DNA of 64,000 nucleotides from Rhodobacter sp. 24-YEA-8 (GCF_900105075.1 NZ_FNSK01000001.1:2825001-2889000); one strand, 5' to 3'; counted from the first letter of the stretch, positions 52,580 through 62,406 are shown. Notes: generated by a model from the sequence alone, not told the origin. Program-made: numbers and translations.

Positions 52580-53038
52580 TCAGGCGATCTCGAAAATCGC
52601 GTCGATCTCGACCGCCACGCCCAGCGGCAGCGAGTTTGACGAGACGGCGGCCCGGGCATGGCGCCCTTTGTCACCCAGCACGTCAACCATGAAATCCGAG
52701 GCGCCGTTGATCACCTTTGGCTGATCGGTGAAATCGGCGGTGGAATTGACGAAACCTGTCAGTTTCACCAGCCGGGTGATACGGCTCAGATCGCCACCAC
52801 AGGCCACTTTGACCTGCGACAGGAGCGAAATCGCGCAGCGACGCGCTGCAGCCGCACCCTGTTCGACCGAAAGCTCGCTGCCCAGTTTGCCTTTGATCGG
52901 GCCGTGTTCATCGGCGCTGATCTGGCCCGAAATATGGACGAGATTTCCGGTCTGGACGAAACCCACGTAATTCGCGACCGGGGCAGGCGCGTCAGGAAGG
53001 ATAACGCCAAGCTCTTTCAGGCGGGCTTCGATGGACAT
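52580..53038 (-). CDS. RidA/YjgF family protein, long subgroup
   Basis: A 152-residue RidA-like protein (first gene of its operon). Blocks: VQTGNLVHISGQISADEHG, AARRCAISLLSQVKVACGG and HARAAVSSNSLPLGVAVEID with the conserved Arg of the active-site pocket. RidA enzymes hydrolyse reactive enamines and imines; this longer type (about 150 residues) is less studied. The ATG at 53038 has GGAGAAT upstream. Confidence 0.9.
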   Translation of the reverse strand: MSIEARLKELGVILPDAPAPVANYVGFVQTGNLVHISGQISADEHGPIKGKLGSELSVEQGAAAARRCAISLLSQVKVACGGDLSRITRLVKLTGFVNSTADFTDQPKVINGASDFMVDVLGDKGRHARAAVSSNSLPLGVAVEIDAIFEIA

Positions 53039-53113
53039 GGGATTCTCCGCTGATCAATGTCGCGGCAGAGCCTATCCGCAGGCCGCCCGGGCGACAAGCC
53101 GGGCGCGTCGGAA

Positions 53114-53182
53114 ACGATTTCTTTCAAGAAATCGTGCCGGAGCCTCTGCAGGCTCCGGTCCGGAGTTTTTATAAAACTCCGG
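53114..53182. repeat. Three tandem perfect palindromes downstream of the T1SS MFP gene
   Basis: In order: ACGATTTCTT..AAGAAATCGT (53114-53135), CCGGAGCCT-CTGC-AGGCTCCGG (53137-53158) and CCGGAGTTTT-TAT-AAAACTCCGG (53160-53182). The last ends 1 bp from the stop of the fusion protein gene. Each would form a hairpin in the minus-strand transcript; the distal one is followed by TTTCC and may terminate. Compare 34986-35030. Confidence 0.8.
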
Positions 53183-53183
53183 C

Positions 53184-54509
53184 TCAGCTCTCGCGGAACG
53201 CGCGATTGAAATAGTCCATGAAGGGTTTGACCAGATAGCCGATCGGGGTGCGGGGATCGGTCTGGATAAAAGCTTCGACCGGCATCCCGGGCATCAGCTG
53301 CAGATCCCCCAGTTTGTCAATTTCCCCGATATCCAGCACGATTTCGACCCGGTAGAAACTGGCACGGGTCGTCTGGTCGCTGAAAGCATCGGCCGATACA
53401 ACCGTCACCTTGCCCAGAAGATGCGGCGTTGTGCGCGACGAAAAGGCCGAAAAGACCAGCTCCACCGGCTGGCCGACATGGACCTGGTCGATATCAATCG
53501 GCGAGACCTGGGCCGCGATCACCAGCGGGCGATCCTGCGGCACGATATAGAGCAGCGGATCCGCCGCCCGGATGACCGCCCGCGGCGTGGTTACGCCAAG
53601 ACCCAGCACAATCCCCGAGACCGGCGTGCGGATATCGAGCCGTGCCACCTGTTCGCGCAGCGCGCGGCGGCGTTCGGCCAGTTCCAGCTCCATCGGGGCG
53701 ATCTCGCGCAGCCGGTCGGTCGCCTCTTCCCGGCGACGGATGTCGATACTGCCGATCACCACATTGATTTCGGTGATCCGTTCCTCAGCCTGAGCGCGGG
53801 TCGAGATCAGATCCCCGGTCTGACCCAGAAGCCGCGCCTCTTCGCGTTGCAGCGCCAGCACCGAAGCCATCTGGGTCAGCCCGCGTTCCAGCAGGCTCTT
53901 CTGGCTGGTCAGCTCCTGGCGGATCAGATCAAGCTGGATCCGGATCGCCTCGGATTGTGCGTCGATTCCGGTGATCCGCGCCTGAATCTGGCCGATCTGA
54001 CGCCCCAGCTGCTCGGCCTCTTTCGCCGAAGTCGCAAGCCGCGCCTCGAACAGGCTGATCTGACCGTCGATCTGACCCTGGACCTCGGGGCGGGCCTTTG
54101 CCTCTTCCCGCAGCGCCTCGGGGAAATCGAGCACCGGGATATTGTCGCGCTCCGCCTCCAGCCGCACCCGTTGTGAGATCACCTCGGTGAGCTGACCTTC
54201 AACAATCGCCAGTTCACTGTGCAAAAGCGTACCGTCCAGCCGGATCAGTATATCGCCAGCCTCGACCCGCTTGCCCTCATTCACCTCGATCGAGGCCACA
54301 ACCCCGCCATCGGGATGCTGGATCACCTGACGGTTCTGCTCTACCTCGATCTGGCCACTGGCCACGATGGCGCCCGAAAGGCTTGCCATTGCGCCCCAGA
54401 TGCCGAAGCCGCCGATCAGGGCTAAAAGGGCTGCGAAACCGATGATCAGCGGGCGGTGCATGGGCCATTGCCGCAGGCCGGGGGCGCTGCCGGGGTCAGA
54501 GCGGCTCAT
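53184..54509 (-). CDS. Type I secretion membrane fusion protein (HlyD/PrtE-like)
   Basis: The 441-residue adaptor has an N-terminal membrane helix (about 20-42: LIIGFAALLALIGGFGIWGA), a lipoyl-type half (GQIEVEQNRQVIQHPDGGVV, residues 53-72), a long coiled coil (about 100-300) and the second half (RTPVSGIVLGLGVTTPRAVI) plus a beta-barrel end. It links the inner-membrane ABC transporter to an outer-membrane TolC-like channel. Its start overlaps the ABC gene's stop by 4 bp. No TolC gene or RTX-type substrate gene is in the window. Confidence 0.93.
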   Translation of the reverse strand: MSRSDPGSAPGLRQWPMHRPLIIGFAALLALIGGFGIWGAMASLSGAIVASGQIEVEQNRQVIQHPDGGVVASIEVNEGKRVEAGDILIRLDGTLLHSELAIVEGQLTEVISQRVRLEAERDNIPVLDFPEALREEAKARPEVQGQIDGQISLFEARLATSAKEAEQLGRQIGQIQARITGIDAQSEAIRIQLDLIRQELTSQKSLLERGLTQMASVLALQREEARLLGQTGDLISTRAQAEERITEINVVIGSIDIRRREEATDRLREIAPMELELAERRRALREQVARLDIRTPVSGIVLGLGVTTPRAVIRAADPLLYIVPQDRPLVIAAQVSPIDIDQVHVGQPVELVFSAFSSRTTPHLLGKVTVVSADAFSDQTTRASFYRVEIVLDIGEIDKLGDLQLMPGMPVEAFIQTDPRTPIGYLVKPFMDYFNRAFRES

Positions 54510-56263
54510 TGCACACCTCCCTGGCTGGCCGGGATCTGCGCACCCTGCCCCGGGCGGACGATATCGCCGGCATTTTTCACCGCCTCGCGCAGCACCTGGT
54601 CACGCGGGCCGAAATTCTGCACCATCCCGTCTTTCATCAGCAGCAACAGGTCACATTCCTGGATCGCCGCCGGACGGTGCGCCATGATGAACACCGCGCA
54701 GCCATCGGTTTTTGCCTGGCGGATCGCCTGGTTCAGCGCCAGTGAACCATCATTGTCGAGGTTGGAATTCGGCTCATCCAGCACCAGCATCACCGGATTG
54801 CCGTAAAAGGCCCGTGCGAGGCCAATGCGCTGGATCTGCCCGCCAGACAGCTGGCCGCCCATGCTGGTCACCTGGGTGTCATAGCCCTTTGGCAGATGCA
54901 GGATCAGATCATGCACCGCTGCCTTCTTCGCCGCTTCGACGATCCCGGCGGGATCGGCATTCTCATCGAGCCGCGAGATATTTTCGGCAATGGTGCCATC
55001 AAACAGCGTTACCCGCTGCGGCAGATAGCCGATGTAACTGCCCAGCAGATCGGGATCATATTGATCCAGCGTCGCCCCATCGAGCCTGACCGTCCCTGCC
55101 GCAGGTGGCCAGACCCCGCAAAGTGCGCGCGCCAGCGAGGATTTCCCCGAGCCCGAAAGGCCGATCACTCCGATGGCCTGACCGGGATCGACCCGGAAAG
55201 ACACGCTCCGCAGAACCGGCCGCGGATCACCAGGCGGCAGAACCGCAAGACCCGAAACCTCGATCCGGCCGGTCGGGCGCGGCAAGGCGGTGCGGTTCAC
55301 CTCACGTGGCACTTCGGATAAAAGCTTGCCCAGACGATCCCGCGCCGCCCGCGTTCTGGCCAGCATCGGCCATTGCCCGATGGTCTGTTCAATCGGCTGC
55401 AAAGCCCGCCCCAACAGGATCGAACCCGCAATCATCGCCCCAGGCGACAGCGCATTTTTCAGCACGAGCCAGGCGCCAAGACCCAGGATTGCCGATTGCA
55501 GGAACAGCCGCAACGTCTTGGTCAGAACCGAATAGCCACCCGACCGGTCCGCCAGCTCCATCCCCCGGATCAGCGCGCGGCTGCGCAGGTGATACCAGCG
55601 GGTAAAGGCATTGCCGCTCATCCCGAGGGACCGCACCAGTTCGGATTCGGATTTAAGGTTCTCGGCCTGGCGGTCGGCGGCGAAACTGGCCAGCGTGGCC
55701 TGTTGGGTGATGGTATCGGTGGCGCGCTGATTGGCCCAGGCCAGCAAGAGCAAAAGAAGCGCCGCGCCAACCGCAAACCAGCCCAGCACCGGATGGAAGA
55801 TGAACAGGGCCGCGATGAAGATCGGGGTCCAGGGCAGATCCAGCAGCCCCTGCAGCAGGGGCGAGGCCCAGAAGCGCGCAATCGCCTCCAGATCCGACTG
55901 GGCGGCGCGAGCCTCGGTATCCATCGGCGCAACCGAGAGCCTGCGAAACGAGGCCGCCAGCACCCGCTTGTCCAGCGCCTCCTGGAACCGCGCCCCTATC
56001 CGGGCCAGGATGCGCGCGCGGGCATGGTCCAGAAGCCCCATCACCGCGAAGAGGAAGACCATCAGCACCGTCAGCGCGATCAGCGTCGGCTCGGATCTCG
56101 ACAGCAGCACGCGGTCATAGATCTGCAACATGTAAAGCGGCGAGGTCAGCATCAGAAGATTGGCGAAGACCGAGAAGAGAAATGCGGCCGACAACGCCCC
56201 CTTTGAGAGGGACCGGACCGAGGAAAGCTCATTCAGCCCGGATTGCGAGGTGCCTTGGACCAA
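54506..56263 (-). CDS. Type I secretion ABC transporter (PrtD-like)
   Basis: A 585-residue fused permease-ATPase: a membrane domain of about six helices (starting SAAFLFSVFANLLMLTSPLY) and an ATPase with Walker A GLSGSGKSS (K374), signature LSGGQIQRIGLARA, Walker B VMLVLDEPNSNLD. There is no N-terminal peptidase domain, as in protease/lipase exporters. I take the TTG at 56263 (GGAG 7 bp upstream), which gives the usual family length. An ATG at 56404 has a stronger AGGAG but would add 47 residues with atypical codons. Confidence 0.93.
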   Translation of the reverse strand: MVQGTSQSGLNELSSVRSLSKGALSAAFLFSVFANLLMLTSPLYMLQIYDRVLLSRSEPTLIALTVLMVFLFAVMGLLDHARARILARIGARFQEALDKRVLAASFRRLSVAPMDTEARAAQSDLEAIARFWASPLLQGLLDLPWTPIFIAALFIFHPVLGWFAVGAALLLLLLAWANQRATDTITQQATLASFAADRQAENLKSESELVRSLGMSGNAFTRWYHLRSRALIRGMELADRSGGYSVLTKTLRLFLQSAILGLGAWLVLKNALSPGAMIAGSILLGRALQPIEQTIGQWPMLARTRAARDRLGKLLSEVPREVNRTALPRPTGRIEVSGLAVLPPGDPRPVLRSVSFRVDPGQAIGVIGLSGSGKSSLARALCGVWPPAAGTVRLDGATLDQYDPDLLGSYIGYLPQRVTLFDGTIAENISRLDENADPAGIVEAAKKAAVHDLILHLPKGYDTQVTSMGGQLSGGQIQRIGLARAFYGNPVMLVLDEPNSNLDNDGSLALNQAIRQAKTDGCAVFIMAHRPAAIQECDLLLLMKDGMVQNFGPRDQVLREAVKNAGDIVRPGQGAQIPASQGGVQ

Positions 56264-56448
56264 TGCATTTCTCCAGATGTCACATAAATCGCTCAGTGAA
56301 TGGCCTGATTGTGGCCGAAGCCTGCCACCCGGGGGGTCGCTGCAGAAATGTCCGTTGTCTTGAGGATTGCCACACCGTAAGCCTCTCACGCAATATCTCT
56401 GCATCCTTCTCCTAGCTTAGTGTCTCGTGACGCCCTGAGATTCCGTTA

Positions 56449-57237
56449 ATGACCGTGACCAGCCAGACCGAAATCGTCTCTTTCCGCCCCTTCCTGCTGG
56501 TCCTCGGGCTGAGCGTGCTTGCGGCCTGTGCCCAGACGCCCCATACGGATGGCATTTATGACCCGATCGAGCCGATGAATCGCGGCGTCCATGCGGTGAA
56601 TAAAGGGCTGGACACAGTGATCGTGCGGCCGGTGTCAAAGGCCTATGGCACCGTGGTGCCGGGGCCGCTGCGCCAGGGGGTCTCGAATGTCGCCGATACG
56701 CTGGATCTGCCGGGCGTGGTGGTGAACCAGGTGCTGCAGGCCCGAATCGGCGAGGCAACGACAAATACACTGCGCTTTGCCGTGAACGCGACCGCCGGGA
56801 TCGGCGGGCTGTTCGACGTGGCCTCGGTACTGGGGATGCCGAAAACCGATGCCGATTTCGGCCAGACGCTCGCCGTCTGGGGTGTCGGCGAAGGGCCCTA
56901 TGTCGAATTGCCCATCGAAGGGCCGTCCACCGCGCGCGACACGGTCGGGATCGTGGTCGATTTCGCGATGAACCCGCTGAACAATGTGTTCGACGGCGAT
57001 GATGCCGATGCGACTCTCGCCATTGAAGGGCTTTCACGCCTAAATGATCGCTACCGCTATTCCGATACGGTGGATTCGATCCTATATGACAGCGCTGACA
57101 GCTATGCCCAGCTCCGGCTTCTCTATCTGCAGAACCGGCGCCATGAGATTGCGAAGGCAAAGGGCGCAGCGGATGGGGATGATGGCGACTTCATCGACCC
57201 CTATGAAGACGATTTCATTGATCCCTATGCGGATTGA
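56449..57237 (+). CDS. mlaA: MlaA (VacJ) outer-membrane lipoprotein
   Basis: The 262-residue lipoprotein has a lipobox LSVLAACAQ with acylated C27. The MlaA core reads DPIEPMNRGVHAVNKGLDTV, GVSNVADTLDLPGVVVNQVL, GGLFDVASVLGMPKTDADFG and GQTLAVWGVGEGPYVELPIEG. MlaA removes stray phospholipids from the outer leaflet and hands them to MlaC. The C-terminus carries a short acidic tandem repeat (DDFIDPY-type units). Followed after 16 bp by mlaC. The mlaFEDB transporter genes are not in the window. Confidence 0.93.
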   Translation: MTVTSQTEIVSFRPFLLVLGLSVLAACAQTPHTDGIYDPIEPMNRGVHAVNKGLDTVIVRPVSKAYGTVVPGPLRQGVSNVADTLDLPGVVVNQVLQARIGEATTNTLRFAVNATAGIGGLFDVASVLGMPKTDADFGQTLAVWGVGEGPYVELPIEGPSTARDTVGIVVDFAMNPLNNVFDGDDADATLAIEGLSRLNDRYRYSDTVDSILYDSADSYAQLRLLYLQNRRHEIAKAKGAADGDDGDFIDPYEDDFIDPYAD

Positions 57238-57253
57238 CGTTGCGAGGACTGAC

Positions 57254-57865
57254 ATGTCTGTTCATCTGGTTTCCGGCCTTTCGCGCCGCCACTTTCTGGG
57301 CACCGGGCTTGCGGCAGCTGCCGCGCTTGGTGCCATGCCTGCCTTCGCGCTTTCCGATGCCGAGGCCAAGGCCCTGATCGACAAGGCCGTCGCCGATATC
57401 AACGGGATCATCAACTCGGGCCGCTCCGAGGCCCAGATGTATCCGGCCTTTGAAAAGCTCTTCGTGAATTACGCCGATGTGCCGCAGATCGCACGGTCTG
57501 CCCTTGGACCGGCGGCGAAATCGGCGTCAAAGGCCCAGATGCAGGCCTTCACCCAGGCCTTCCAGGGCTATATCAGCCGCAAATACGGTCGCCGCTTCCG
57601 CGAGTTCATCGGGGGCCGCATTGAGGTCACCGGCGCGCGCCCGGTGAAAAGCTATTTCGAAGTGATCTCAACCGCCTATCTGAAGGGCTCCAGCCCTTTC
57701 GAAGTGCGCTGGCATGTGTCGAACAAAAGCGGGCGGGATCTGTTTTTCAACATCATCATCGAAGGCGTGAACATGCTCGCCTCGGAACGCACCGAAATCG
57801 GCGCGATGCTCGACCGGCGCAGGGGCGATATTGATGCGCTGATCCAGGATCTGCAAAAGGCCTGA
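57254..57865 (+). CDS. mlaC: MlaC periplasmic phospholipid-binding protein
   Basis: A 203-residue Tat-exported protein (LSRRHFLGTGLAAAAALGAM, cleaved near AFA). The MlaC/Ttg2D fold is seen in KYGRRFREFIGGRIEVTGAR and PFEVRWHVSNKSGRDLFFNI. It ferries phospholipids through the periplasm between MlaA and the MlaFEDB complex. It follows mlaA closely and ends before a strong terminator. Confidence 0.92.
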   Translation: MSVHLVSGLSRRHFLGTGLAAAAALGAMPAFALSDAEAKALIDKAVADINGIINSGRSEAQMYPAFEKLFVNYADVPQIARSALGPAAKSASKAQMQAFTQAFQGYISRKYGRRFREFIGGRIEVTGARPVKSYFEVISTAYLKGSSPFEVRWHVSNKSGRDLFFNIIIEGVNMLASERTEIGAMLDRRRGDIDALIQDLQKA

Positions 57866-57895
57866 AGCCTCCGGCGCTCACCGGGATCAACACGC

Positions 57896-57928
57896 AAAAG
57901 CCCGCCGGAATTTCCGACGGGCTTTTTC
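57896..57928. terminator. Bidirectional terminator between mlaC and amtB
   Basis: AAAAGCCCGCCGG and CCGACGGGCTTTT pair with one mismatch around AATTT, with a T-run on both strands (CTTTTTC on plus, the AAAA side on minus). It serves mlaC and the convergent amtB. Confidence 0.9.
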
Positions 57929-57966
57929 TTTCGCGTGTGGCGGGGCCCGAAGGCCGCCGCCCGTGA

Positions 57967-59304
57967 TCAGTAGTGATAGGCGCGCTCGCCATGCGAAGAG
58001 AGGTCGAGGCCTTCGCGCTCGGCGTCTTCCCTGACCCGCAGGCCGCCGGTCAGAACGCCGACCACCTTGTAGATGATGAAGGACAACACCGCGCAGTAGA
58101 CAATGGTGATACCGACAGCCGCGATCTGGTAATAGACCTGCTCTGCCATGCCGCGACCTTCCGGATAGCCCTGGCCGCCCAGCGACGGTGCCGCGAAGAT
58201 GCCTGCGCCAACCGCGCCGACGATGCCGCCGATCCCGTGGATGCCGAAGACGTCGAGGCTGTCATCATAGCCCAGCTTCACCTTCACGACGGCGACGAAG
58301 TAATAGGCCGCTGCCGAAGCGATGGCGCCGAGGAAGATCGCGCCGATCGGGCCGACTGCGCCGGCTGCCGGGGTGATGGCCACGAGACCAGCGATCATGC
58401 CCGAGACACCACCCAGCATCGAGGCCTTGCCGCGCAGCAGCGCCTCAACCAGCACCCAGCCGAGAATGCCGCCGGCGGTTGCGGTGAAGGTGTTGATCAT
58501 CGCAAGGCCTGCCAGCGTGCCGGCCCCCAGAGCCGAGCCCACATTGAACCCGAACCAGCCCACAAAGAGGATCGAGGCGCCGACCATGGTCAGGGTCAGC
58601 GAATGCGGCTGCATGTTCTCTTTGCCGTAGCCGAGGCGCTTGCCGACGCAGATCGCGCCAACCAGAGCCGCGATACCGGCATTGATGTGCACAACCGTGC
58701 CGCCTGCAAAGTCAAACACTTCCCAGCCGAAGAAGAGGCCATTCGCGTCCCAGGCCATATGTGCGACCGGGTAATAGACGACGGTGACCCAGATCAGCGA
58801 GAAGAGGAGCGCCGCCGAGAATTTGATCCGCTCGGCAAAGGCGCCGATGATCAGCACCGGTGTGATCGAGGCGAAGGTCATCTGGAAGGCGATGAAGACA
58901 TATTCCGGGATGGTGCCCGAAAGGCTCTCCGGCCCCACACCTGCGAGGAAGAGCTTGCCAAAACCGCCGAAATAGGGGCCCTCGGCGCCGCCAAAGGCGA
59001 AGGAATAGCCGTAAACCACATAGGCGACCATCATCAGTGCCGCGATGGTGGTGGTCTGCATCAGCACCGAAAGCATGTTCTTGCTGCGCACAAGGCCGCC
59101 ATAGAACAGGGCGATGCCCGGGAAGATCATGAAGAGCACGATGGCGGTCGAGACCATCATCCACGCAGTATCACCGGTATCCAGCGCGGGCGCGGCCTCG
59201 GCCACTTCGACAACCGCTTCTGTGGCTTCCTGCGCCAGGGCGGGCAGACCGGCCAGGAGCGACATCGCCGCGGCAAGCCCGGAATATTTGACAAGTTTGT
59301 TCAT
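57967..59304 (-). CDS. amtB: Ammonium transporter AmtB
   Basis: The 445-residue protein has a cleavable signal (MNKLVKYSGLAAAMSLLAGL, to about ALA24) and eleven membrane helices. The pore histidines are H206 (GGTVVHINAGIAALVG) and H356 (DVFGIHGIGG); a Phe gate lies in the conserved early helices. It admits ammonium when nitrogen is short, and GlnK blocks it. The gap to glnK is 35 bp with a GGGGGAAA ribosome site before the ATG. Confidence 0.96.
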   Translation of the reverse strand: MNKLVKYSGLAAAMSLLAGLPALAQEATEAVVEVAEAAPALDTGDTAWMMVSTAIVLFMIFPGIALFYGGLVRSKNMLSVLMQTTTIAALMMVAYVVYGYSFAFGGAEGPYFGGFGKLFLAGVGPESLSGTIPEYVFIAFQMTFASITPVLIIGAFAERIKFSAALLFSLIWVTVVYYPVAHMAWDANGLFFGWEVFDFAGGTVVHINAGIAALVGAICVGKRLGYGKENMQPHSLTLTMVGASILFVGWFGFNVGSALGAGTLAGLAMINTFTATAGGILGWVLVEALLRGKASMLGGVSGMIAGLVAITPAAGAVGPIGAIFLGAIASAAAYYFVAVVKVKLGYDDSLDVFGIHGIGGIVGAVGAGIFAAPSLGGQGYPEGRGMAEQVYYQIAAVGITIVYCAVLSFIIYKVVGVLTGGLRVREDAEREGLDLSSHGERAYHY

Positions 59305-59339
59305 TTTGGCTGTTTTCCCCTGTTCCCTCGGGTCCCTGT

Positions 59340-59814
<475 letters not shown>

Positions 59815-59949
59815 TAATCGGGGCATGTGATTATTTTTTCATCAGCGGATAGATTCGAATCGTTTCCTCCTGCCCTTCGCAAAGCCGGGCGAACCCGCTA
59901 TTCTCTGCCGGATTCTGAAAGAACACGCTTCGAGGCGGGCAGCAGGCAT

Positions 59950-62280
59950 ATGGCGACGAGTGGCGGGGGCAAAAGCCCTCTGGTGGCAGACAGACGATAT
60001 CCTCCCCGTGCTTCTGCGGGCGGCTCCGGTGGCAATTCCGGCAGAGGCCAGGGCGGAGGCCCGGGGCGTGGTGGCAGCGGCGGAGGCGGAGGTGGCGGCA
60101 GACCGCCGCAAAAACCGGCCCCGCGCAAACAGGCACCGAAACAACCCCGCAAAGCGGCCCGCGCCCGGCGCAAACATGGCTTCATTCTCGGGACCATCCT
60201 GTTCTTCTGGCGGATGATCTGGGGCGTGCTTTGGCGTGTCACCGCCGTCGGCGCATTGGTCGTCGGCGCAGTGGTCGCGTATTTCTACAGCCAGCTGCCG
60301 CCACTTGAGGCGCTGCTGGACGGGCGGGCGCGCGGCTCGGTCACCATGCTCGACCGCGACGGCAGGACATTTGCCTGGCGGGGTGAGACCTATGGCGGCC
60401 AGATCACCGCCGATACGGTCTCGCCGCATCTCCTCAATGCCATCGTTGCCACCGAGGACAAGCGCTTTTACTGGCACCTGGGCGTCTCGCCCCGCGGTAT
60501 CGCCAGCGCGATCCGGATCAACCTTGCCGAGGGACGCAGCGCGTTCCAGGGCAATGGCGGCTCGACCATCACGCAGCAGGTGGCCAAGCTTTTGTGTCTG
60601 GGCGTGCCATTCAACCCGGCGGAATGGAAATCCGAAGCCGAATATGAGGCGGATTGCCGGGGCGGCGGTATCAAGCGCAAGGTCAAGGAAGTGCCCTATG
60701 CCATCGCGATGGAGCTGAAATACTCCAAGAAGGACATTCTCGGCATCTATATGAACCGCGCCTATCTGGGTGCCGGCGCGCGCGGGTTCGAAGCCGCCGC
60801 ACAGCGCTATTTCGGCAAATCCGCCGCCACCGTGACCCCGGCCGAGGCCGCGATGCTTGCGGGTCTTCTGCAGGCCCCATCGGCGCTGGCGCCCACTTCC
60901 AACCTCGAACGCTCGCAAAACCGCGCCAATGTGGTGATCGGGCTGATGCAGGAACAGGGCTACCTGACCAAAGCCGAAGCCGATGAGGCTCGCGCCCATC
61001 CCGCCACCCCGACCGAGGCCGCGCGGCAGCGCTCGGGCGGCTATTTCGCCGATTGGGTGATGGAGACCACGCCGGATTACCTCGCCCGCGACACGACCGA
61101 AGATGTGGTGATCGAGACGACACTGGATCAGGATCTGCAGCGGAAATCCGAAGAGGCGCTGAAACATGTCTTTGATACGAAAGTCAAAGACGGCTCGACC
61201 GCCCAGGCCGCAATTGTGGTGATGAGTTCGGACGGTGCGGTGCGCGCGATGGTTGGCGGGCGCTCGATCCCGCGTGCGGGTGATTTCAACCGCGCGACCC
61301 AGGCGCTGCGGCAGACCGGGTCGGCGTTCAAGCCCTTCGTCTATGCGGTGGCGCTCGATCTGGGCTACAGCCCGCTCGATTATGTCGATGACAGCCCCTA
61401 TACGATCAATGTGCCCGGCTCCGGCCCCTATAGCCCCAAGAATTACGACAATAAATTCAAGGGGATGATCACACTGGTCCAGGCGCTGAAGGAAAGCCGC
61501 AATATCCCGGCGGTCAAAATCTCGGAAATGGTCGGGCGTGACCTCGTGAAAAAGGTCGCGACCGAATTCGGCGTTGCCTCCAAAATGGCCGATGGCCCGG
61601 CGCTGGCGCTCGGCGCCTCGGAATCGACGCTGATCGAGATGACCGGCGCCTATGCCGGCATCCTGAACGGTGGCTCTTCGGTGACGCCTTACGGTCTGCG
61701 CGCGCTGAAGCTCCGGGGCGAAAATGACGAACTCTTTGGCAGCGGCGGCGGTATCGGCGAAAGGGTGATCTCGGAAACGGCCGCCCATGCGCTGATCTAT
61801 ATGATGACCGAGGTGATCAATTCCGGAACCGGCGCCCGCGCCCGCCTCCCCGGCCGCGAGGCCGCCGGCAAAACCGGAACCACCAATTCGGCGCGCGATG
61901 CCTGGTTCGTGGGCTTTACCTCGGATTACGTGGTTGGCGTATGGCTCGGCTATGATGACAACCGCCCGCTGACCGGCGTGACCGGCGGCGGCCTGCCCGC
62001 AGATGTCTGGCGCGAGGTCATGATCCGGATCAACGAAGGCGTCCCCCCGATGCCGCTGCCGAAAGAGATCCCCCCGAACACGGTCGAAGCTGGCGGATCC
62101 TTCGGCCCCTCCCCGGATATCGGCGGGGTCGACCGCCCGGTCCTGCCCGAGGAAGTGCCCTATTTCGACGGCTCCAACGCGCCGGTCTATCAGGGCGGCT
62201 CGAACCAGCAGGGCGCCCCCGCCTCGCAAAACCAGGACGATATCGACCGCGCGGTTCGCGACGCCATGGGATTGAACTGA
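59950..62280 (+). CDS. Class A penicillin-binding protein (PBP1-type)
   Basis: A 776-residue bifunctional peptidoglycan synthase. Residues 20-75 are a Gly-rich, then Lys/Arg/Pro-rich cytoplasmic tail; one membrane helix lies near 95-113. The glycosyltransferase site is NAIVATEDKRFYWHLGV with E169, followed by GGSTITQQVAKLL. The transpeptidase has S458 and K461 (TGSAFKPF), S516-x-N518 (ESRN) and K641 in GKTGTT. The end is Gln/Asn-rich. It makes and crosslinks glycan chains in the periplasm. The ATG at 59950 is preceded by GCAGCAGGC; an upstream GTG is less likely. Confidence 0.95.
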   Translation: MATSGGGKSPLVADRRYPPRASAGGSGGNSGRGQGGGPGRGGSGGGGGGGRPPQKPAPRKQAPKQPRKAARARRKHGFILGTILFFWRMIWGVLWRVTAVGALVVGAVVAYFYSQLPPLEALLDGRARGSVTMLDRDGRTFAWRGETYGGQITADTVSPHLLNAIVATEDKRFYWHLGVSPRGIASAIRINLAEGRSAFQGNGGSTITQQVAKLLCLGVPFNPAEWKSEAEYEADCRGGGIKRKVKEVPYAIAMELKYSKKDILGIYMNRAYLGAGARGFEAAAQRYFGKSAATVTPAEAAMLAGLLQAPSALAPTSNLERSQNRANVVIGLMQEQGYLTKAEADEARAHPATPTEAARQRSGGYFADWVMETTPDYLARDTTEDVVIETTLDQDLQRKSEEALKHVFDTKVKDGSTAQAAIVVMSSDGAVRAMVGGRSIPRAGDFNRATQALRQTGSAFKPFVYAVALDLGYSPLDYVDDSPYTINVPGSGPYSPKNYDNKFKGMITLVQALKESRNIPAVKISEMVGRDLVKKVATEFGVASKMADGPALALGASESTLIEMTGAYAGILNGGSSVTPYGLRALKLRGENDELFGSGGGIGERVISETAAHALIYMMTEVINSGTGARARLPGREAAGKTGTTNSARDAWFVGFTSDYVVGVWLGYDDNRPLTGVTGGGLPADVWREVMIRINEGVPPMPLPKEIPPNTVEAGGSFGPSPDIGGVDRPVLPEEVPYFDGSNAPVYQGGSNQQGAPASQNQDDIDRAVRDAMGLN

Positions 62281-62283
62281 GCC

Positions 62284-62345
62284 CCGGTCTTCCTCTTGCC
62301 GGAAATACTCCACGGGGGGTGAAGGGGGTGAAACCCCCACCGCGG
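62284..62345 (+). repeat. Dispersed extragenic element, copy 2
   Basis: CTTCCTCTTGCCGGAAATAC then TCCACGGGGGGTG lies just after the PBP stop. It matches the copy at 17367 in the CTTCCTC-TG and AAATACTCC parts and is followed by G-rich then C-rich arms (GGGGGTG / CACCCCC-like). Confidence 0.55.
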
Positions 62346-62360
62346 CCCCCGGACAAATGC

Positions 62361-62388
62361 AAAAGGGCGGGACAATGTCCCGCCCTTT
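62361..62388. terminator. Bidirectional terminator, PBP and aminotransferase genes
   Basis: AAAAGGGCGGGACA and TGTCCCGCCCTTT form a nearly perfect 13-bp palindrome between two convergent genes with short A/T runs at both ends. Confidence 0.85.
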
Positions 62389-62406
62389 CCACATCCGTAA
62401 AACCGC

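Noticed and set aside
56264..56404. Extended N-terminus of the T1SS ABC transporter from the ATG at 56404
   Set aside because: Despite a good ribosome site, the 47 added codons use rare codons and do not resemble the family; the TTG start gives standard length.
59846..59856. TTCGAATC resembling a tRNA T-loop
   Set aside because: No flanking acceptor, D or anticodon stems; it is a short palindrome only.
59842..62394. 850-codon minus-strand frame opposite the PBP gene
   Set aside because: Antisense mirror of a well-supported class A PBP; no recognisable motif or start signal.
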